Source: an uncultured Chelatococcus sp.
GTDB lineage: Bacteria; Pseudomonadota; Alphaproteobacteria; Rhizobiales; Beijerinckiaceae
Direction: 5' to 3'
Length of the DNA: 48,529 nucleotides
Assembly (NCBI GenBank): GCA_937863995.1
Contig: CALMIK010000061.1
Location: 1 to 48,529, forward strand
The translations under genes and the position numbers were made by a program. The notes under the pieces were generated by a model. The model made no database searches. It was not told where the DNA came from and was given only the letters and a program-made list of their open reading frames with translations. Of the stretch, positions 45,118 to 48,529 are shown piece after piece (position 1 is the first letter of the stretch; each line of letters starts with the position of its first letter).

Positions 45118-47922
45118 ATGATCCGTTTCAGCCCCGTGACACCAGCATCAATGACACCAGCATCAATGACAACTGGATCGACGACGACTGTATCCGCGCC
45201 TGCCGCCGAGGCCGCCGCCGGCGGCGACAAGCCGTCGCCGATGATGCAGCAGTATACCGAGATCAAGGTCGCGCACCCCGATACGTTGCTGTTCTATCGC
45301 ATGGGCGATTTCTACGAGCTGTTCTTCCGCGACGCCGAGGTCGCCTCGCGCACGCTCGGCATCGTGCTGACGAAGCGCGGCAAGCACCTGGGCGAGGACA
45401 TCCCCATGTGCGGCGTGCCGGTGGACAAGGCCGAGGATTATCTGGAGCGCCTCATCGCCGCCGGTCATCGCGTCGCCGTGTGCGAGCAGATCGAGGACCC
45501 GGCCGAGGCGCGCAAGCGCGGCAGCAAATCAGTGGTCCGGCGCGCGGTGGTGCGGCTGGTGACGCCCGGCACCATCACCGAGGACCGGCTGCTGGAGCCC
45601 GGCCGCCCCAACTGGCTGGCGGCGGTCGCCCGGCGCAAGGTGTCCGAAGGCGGATGGACCTACGCGGTTGCCGCGGCCGACATCTCCACGGGGCGCTTCG
45701 TGGTGTCCGAAGCGGCGGCGGCAGCCCTCATGGCGGAGATCGCGCGGCTGGAGCCGCGCGAGATCATCGTGCCGGATGCCATCCACGACGACGAGGCGCT
45801 GCGCGATTTCTGGGCCGAACAGCGCGCCGCCGTCACCCCCGTGGCGCACGAGGGGTTCGACCCGGCGTCGAGCGAGCGCCGCCTGCGGGATTACTTCGGT
45901 GTGGCGGAACTCGCGGGCTTCGGCCAGTTCGGCCCGGCCGAGCTCGCGGCGGCGGCGGCGATCGTCGCCTATGTCGATCGCACGCAGCTTGGCTCGCGCC
46001 CGCCGCTGTCGCCCCCGCTGCGCGACCGGGAGGGGGCGGGGCTCGCCATCGACGCCGCCACCCGCGCCAATCTCGAACTCACGCGTACGATGGCGGGGGA
46101 GCGGGCGGGCAGCCTTCTCGCCGCCATCGACCGCACGCAAACGCCCGGCGGCGGCAGGGTTCTGGCCGAACGGCTTGCCGGCCCACTCACCGGCGTCGAG
46201 GCGATCCACGCCCGCCACGACAGCGTGGCAGCGCTCCACGACGACACGACGCTGCGCGAGCGCCTGCGCTCCCTGCTGCGCGCCGCCCCCGACATAGCGC
46301 GCGCTCTCGCGCGTCTCATCGTCGGGCGCGGGGGGCCGCGCGATCTAGCGGCATTGCGGGACGGCCTGTCGGCGGCGCGCGCCATCGGTAATTCCCTCGA
46401 CGGCGCGCGGGCGCTGCCGCCGGAGCTGGCCGAGGCGCGCCAAAGCCTCGCGGCGCTCGATCCCGCGTGGGGCGAGGCGCTGTCGGCCGCGCTCGCCGAC
46501 GAGCTGCCGCTGCTGAAGCGCGACGGCGGCTTCGTGCGCGCCGGCTATAACGGCGATCTCGACGAGGCACGCCTGCTGCAGGCCGATTCGCGAAAGGTGA
46601 TCGCGGCGTTGCAGGCCCGCTATGCCGAGCAGAGCGGTTGCCGCCAGCTCAAGGTCAAGCATAACAACCTGATCGGCTATTTCGTCGAGGTGCCGCAGGC
46701 GGCCGGCGAGGCGTTCGTGCGCGCGCCGCTGAACGAGACGTTCGTGCACCGCCAGACCATGGCCGGCACCATGCGCTTTTCCACCGTGGAGCTGTCGGAG
46801 CTGCAAAGCCGCATCGCGTCCGCCGGCGACCGGGCGCTCGGTATCGAGCTTGCGGTGTTCGATGAACTCGTCGACCTGCTGCGGCTGCGGGCCGAGGCCC
46901 TGAAGGCGGCGGCGGACGCGCTCTCCGTCATCGACGTGACGGCGGGACTGGCGGACCTCGCCGCCGATCTCGGCTGGGTGCGCCCGCACGTCGACGACAC
47001 GCTCGCCTTCGACGTCTCCGGCGGCCGCCACCCGGTCGTGGAGGCCGCGTGCCGGCGGGCGGGCGTGGCGTTCGTCGCCAACGATTGCGACCTGTCGCCC
47101 CCGGGCGCGGCGAAGTGGGGGCGCATCACGCTGATCACCGGCCCCAACATGGCGGGCAAGTCGACCTTCCTGCGCCAGAACGCGCTCATCGTCGTGCTGG
47201 CGCAGATGGGGGCGTTCGTGCCGGCGAAGGCGGCGCGCGTCGGTGTGGTGGACCGGCTGTTCTCGCGCGTCGGCGCGGCGGACGATCTGGCGCGCGGGCG
47301 CTCGACATTCATGGTCGAGATGATCGAGACGGCGGCGATCCTGAACCAGGCGGGCGAGCGCTCGCTCGTCATCCTCGACGAGATCGGGCGCGGCACCGCG
47401 ACCTTCGACGGCCTGTCCATCGCCTGGGCGGCGATCGAGCACCTGCACGAGGCCAACCGCTGCCGGTCGCTGTTCGCCACCCATTATCACGAGCTCACCG
47501 CGCTCGCCGACCGTCTCAAGCGCGTGTCGAACGCCACCGTGCGCGTCACCGAGTGGCACGGCGACGTCGTTTTCCTGCACGAGGTGGTGCCGGGCGCGGC
47601 CGACCGTTCCTATGGCATTCAGGTGGCGCGGCTCGCCGGTCTGCCGCCGCGGGTGATCGCCCGGGCGCGCGACATCCTGACCGAGCTCGAGAAAAGCGAG
47701 CGCGAGAAGCCGGTGAGCGCGCTGATCGACGATCTGCCGCTGTTCTCGGCCATCGCCGCCCGTTCGCCCGCCCAGCCCGACGCGCCGCCCGCGCCAGACG
47801 CCCTGCGCGAGGCGCTCGACGCCATCGCGCCAGACGAGCTGTCGCCGCGCGAGGCGCTCGATGCGCTCTATCAGCTCAAGGGCTTGCGCCGCGGCGAGCC
47901 GGGTGAAAAGATAGCCCCGTAA
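45118..47922 (+). CDS. mutS: DNA mismatch repair protein MutS
   Basis: A 934-residue MutS. A non-conserved N-terminal tail of about 40 residues precedes [28 protein letters not shown], where GDFYELF holds the mismatch-wedging Phe-x-Glu. Connector, lever and clamp domains follow (about 135-600). The ATPase domain has Walker [27 protein letters not shown] and [13 protein letters not shown], with the ATHYHELT helix. A C-terminal segment ending in [15 protein letters not shown] follows. ATG 45118 and an in-frame GTG 45136 or ATG 45151 are all possible starts, since the tail is not conserved. No mutL is nearby. Confidence 0.97.
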   Translation: MIRFSPVTPASMTPASMTTGSTTTVSAPAAEAAAGGDKPSPMMQQYTEIKVAHPDTLLFYRMGDFYELFFRDAEVASRTLGIVLTKRGKHLGEDIPMCGVPVDKAEDYLERLIAAGHRVAVCEQIEDPAEARKRGSKSVVRRAVVRLVTPGTITEDRLLEPGRPNWLAAVARRKVSEGGWTYAVAAADISTGRFVVSEAAAAALMAEIARLEPREIIVPDAIHDDEALRDFWAEQRAAVTPVAHEGFDPASSERRLRDYFGVAELAGFGQFGPAELAAAAAIVAYVDRTQLGSRPPLSPPLRDREGAGLAIDAATRANLELTRTMAGERAGSLLAAIDRTQTPGGGRVLAERLAGPLTGVEAIHARHDSVAALHDDTTLRERLRSLLRAAPDIARALARLIVGRGGPRDLAALRDGLSAARAIGNSLDGARALPPELAEARQSLAALDPAWGEALSAALADELPLLKRDGGFVRAGYNGDLDEARLLQADSRKVIAALQARYAEQSGCRQLKVKHNNLIGYFVEVPQAAGEAFVRAPLNETFVHRQTMAGTMRFSTVELSELQSRIASAGDRALGIELAVFDELVDLLRLRAEALKAAADALSVIDVTAGLADLAADLGWVRPHVDDTLAFDVSGGRHPVVEAACRRAGVAFVANDCDLSPPGAAKWGRITLITGPNMAGKSTFLRQNALIVVLAQMGAFVPAKAARVGVVDRLFSRVGAADDLARGRSTFMVEMIETAAILNQAGERSLVILDEIGRGTATFDGLSIAWAAIEHLHEANRCRSLFATHYHELTALADRLKRVSNATVRVTEWHGDVVFLHEVVPGAADRSYGIQVARLAGLPPRVIARARDILTELEKSEREKPVSALIDDLPLFSAIAARSPAQPDAPPAPDALREALDAIAPDELSPREALDALYQLKGLRRGEPGEKIAP
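45138..45167. repeat. Tandem 15-bp repeat within the mutS 5' end
   Basis: Two perfect copies of GACACCAGCATCAAT stand side by side, followed by a third GACA start. In the mutS frame they encode TPASM twice in the poorly conserved N-terminal tail. Confidence 0.85.
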
Positions 47923-47945
47923 CAGCATGCACAAGGTCTGACGCC

Positions 47946-48529
47946 ATGGCGGACGAAGGCGTATTTATCGGCAAGAGCGATGACGGCGCGGCGCAGACGC
48001 TGCTTCTGAAGCGCGCCAACAGGCACGGCCTGATCACGGGCGCCACCGGCACCGGCAAGACCGTGTCGCTGCAAGTGCTGGCGGAGGGATTTTCCAATGC
48101 CGGCGTGCCGGTGTTCGCCGCCGACGTCAAGGGCGACCTCGCCGGCCTGGCGGCGGCGGGGGAGGGCAAGCCGGCCTTCGTCAAGCGTGCGCAGGAGATC
48201 GGCGTCGAATACCATCCCGACCGTTTTCCGGTCGTGTTCTGGGATGTGTTTGGCGAGCAGGGGCATCCGGTGCGCGCCACCATATCGGACATGGGGCCGC
48301 TGCTGCTGTCGCGCCTGCTCGACCTCAACGAGACGCAGGAAGGCATCCTCAACATCGTTTTCCGCGTCGCCGACGAACAGGGCCTGCTGCTGCTTGACCT
48401 CAAGGACCTGCGCGCGCTTCTCGGTTATGTCTATGACAATTCAGCGGAATTGAGCGGCCAGTACGGCAACGTCGCCAAGCAGTCGGTGGGCACCATCCAG
48501 CGCCGCCTGCTGGTGCTCGAGAACCAGAA
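47946..48529 (+). CDS. HerA-like/DUF853 helicase-type ATPase, partial (5' end)
   Basis: At least 194 residues, cut by the right edge of the window. It starts [26 protein letters not shown], with Walker [14 protein letters not shown] near residue 35, [16 protein letters not shown], and [10 protein letters not shown], which identify the DUF853/HerA-type ATPase family (YjgR-like). Family members resemble DNA-translocating ATPases; the physiological role is unsettled. ATG 47946 is 23 bases after mutS, so co-transcription with mutS is plausible. Confidence 0.9.
   Translation, partial: MADEGVFIGKSDDGAAQTLLLKRANRHGLITGATGTGKTVSLQVLAEGFSNAGVPVFAADVKGDLAGLAAAGEGKPAFVKRAQEIGVEYHPDRFPVVFWDVFGEQGHPVRATISDMGPLLLSRLLDLNETQEGILNIVFRVADEQGLLLLDLKDLRALLGYVYDNSAELSGQYGNVAKQSVGTIQRRLLVLENQ

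Overview
This GC-rich window looks like chromosomal DNA of a Hyphomicrobiales (Rhizobiales)-type alphaproteobacterium. The main reasons are a MucR/Ros-family regulator, a CckA hybrid kinase of the CtrA phosphorelay, a FliO homologue near cckA, a MaeB-type malic enzyme, a dipeptide transport operon and mosaic intergenic palindromes. No rRNA, tRNA, insertion sequence, phage gene or CRISPR array was seen.

Layout, left to right. (1) 188-5214, minus strand: a complete branched-chain 2-oxo acid dehydrogenase operon (E1alpha, E1beta, E2, E3), ending in a strong hairpin that belongs to a mosaic repeat. (2) 5631-8769: an Old Yellow Enzyme, a DMT exporter and an unusual MucR-like regulator with a dyad in its promoter region. 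(3) 8898-13761: a Zn/Cd/Pb P-type ATPase and a divergent MerR regulator sharing a typical 19-bp-spacer promoter, a second mosaic repeat, and a Na/Pi cotransporter. (4) 14028-14519: an orphan, partly AT-rich gene for a 163-residue protein ending in a eukaryote-style CaaX box (CCTIA). (5) 14600-19383: catalase, a TauE/SafE exporter, the tRNA hydroxylase TrhO, and an unknown basic protein. (6) 19384-25223: a very AT-rich intergenic stretch, then dppABCDF. (7) 25193-27978, minus strand: panB-panC plus an Ldh2-family reductase. (8) 28125-35150: a dTDP-rhamnose and glycan cluster, rfbC-rfbB-rfbD-rgpF on the minus strand and rfbA plus a double-domain glycosyltransferase on the plus strand, diverging from an AT-rich promoter region. 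(9) 35129-37930: livF/livG ATPases without permeases, and a RecD-like helicase. (10) 37943-48529: cckA, a FliO-like gene with a very long Pro/Ala tail, maeB, mutS and the 5' end of a HerA-like ATPase gene.

Metabolic themes are branched-chain amino acid breakdown, peptide import, pantothenate synthesis and anaplerosis, alongside envelope rhamnan synthesis and cell-cycle signalling. The most promising new element is the CaaX-tailed small protein, which in a bacterium would suggest a product that acts inside a eukaryotic host cell. Other points worth a second look are the zinc-ligand-deficient MucR homologue, the Ldh2 enzyme in the panBC operon, and the mosaic repeats.
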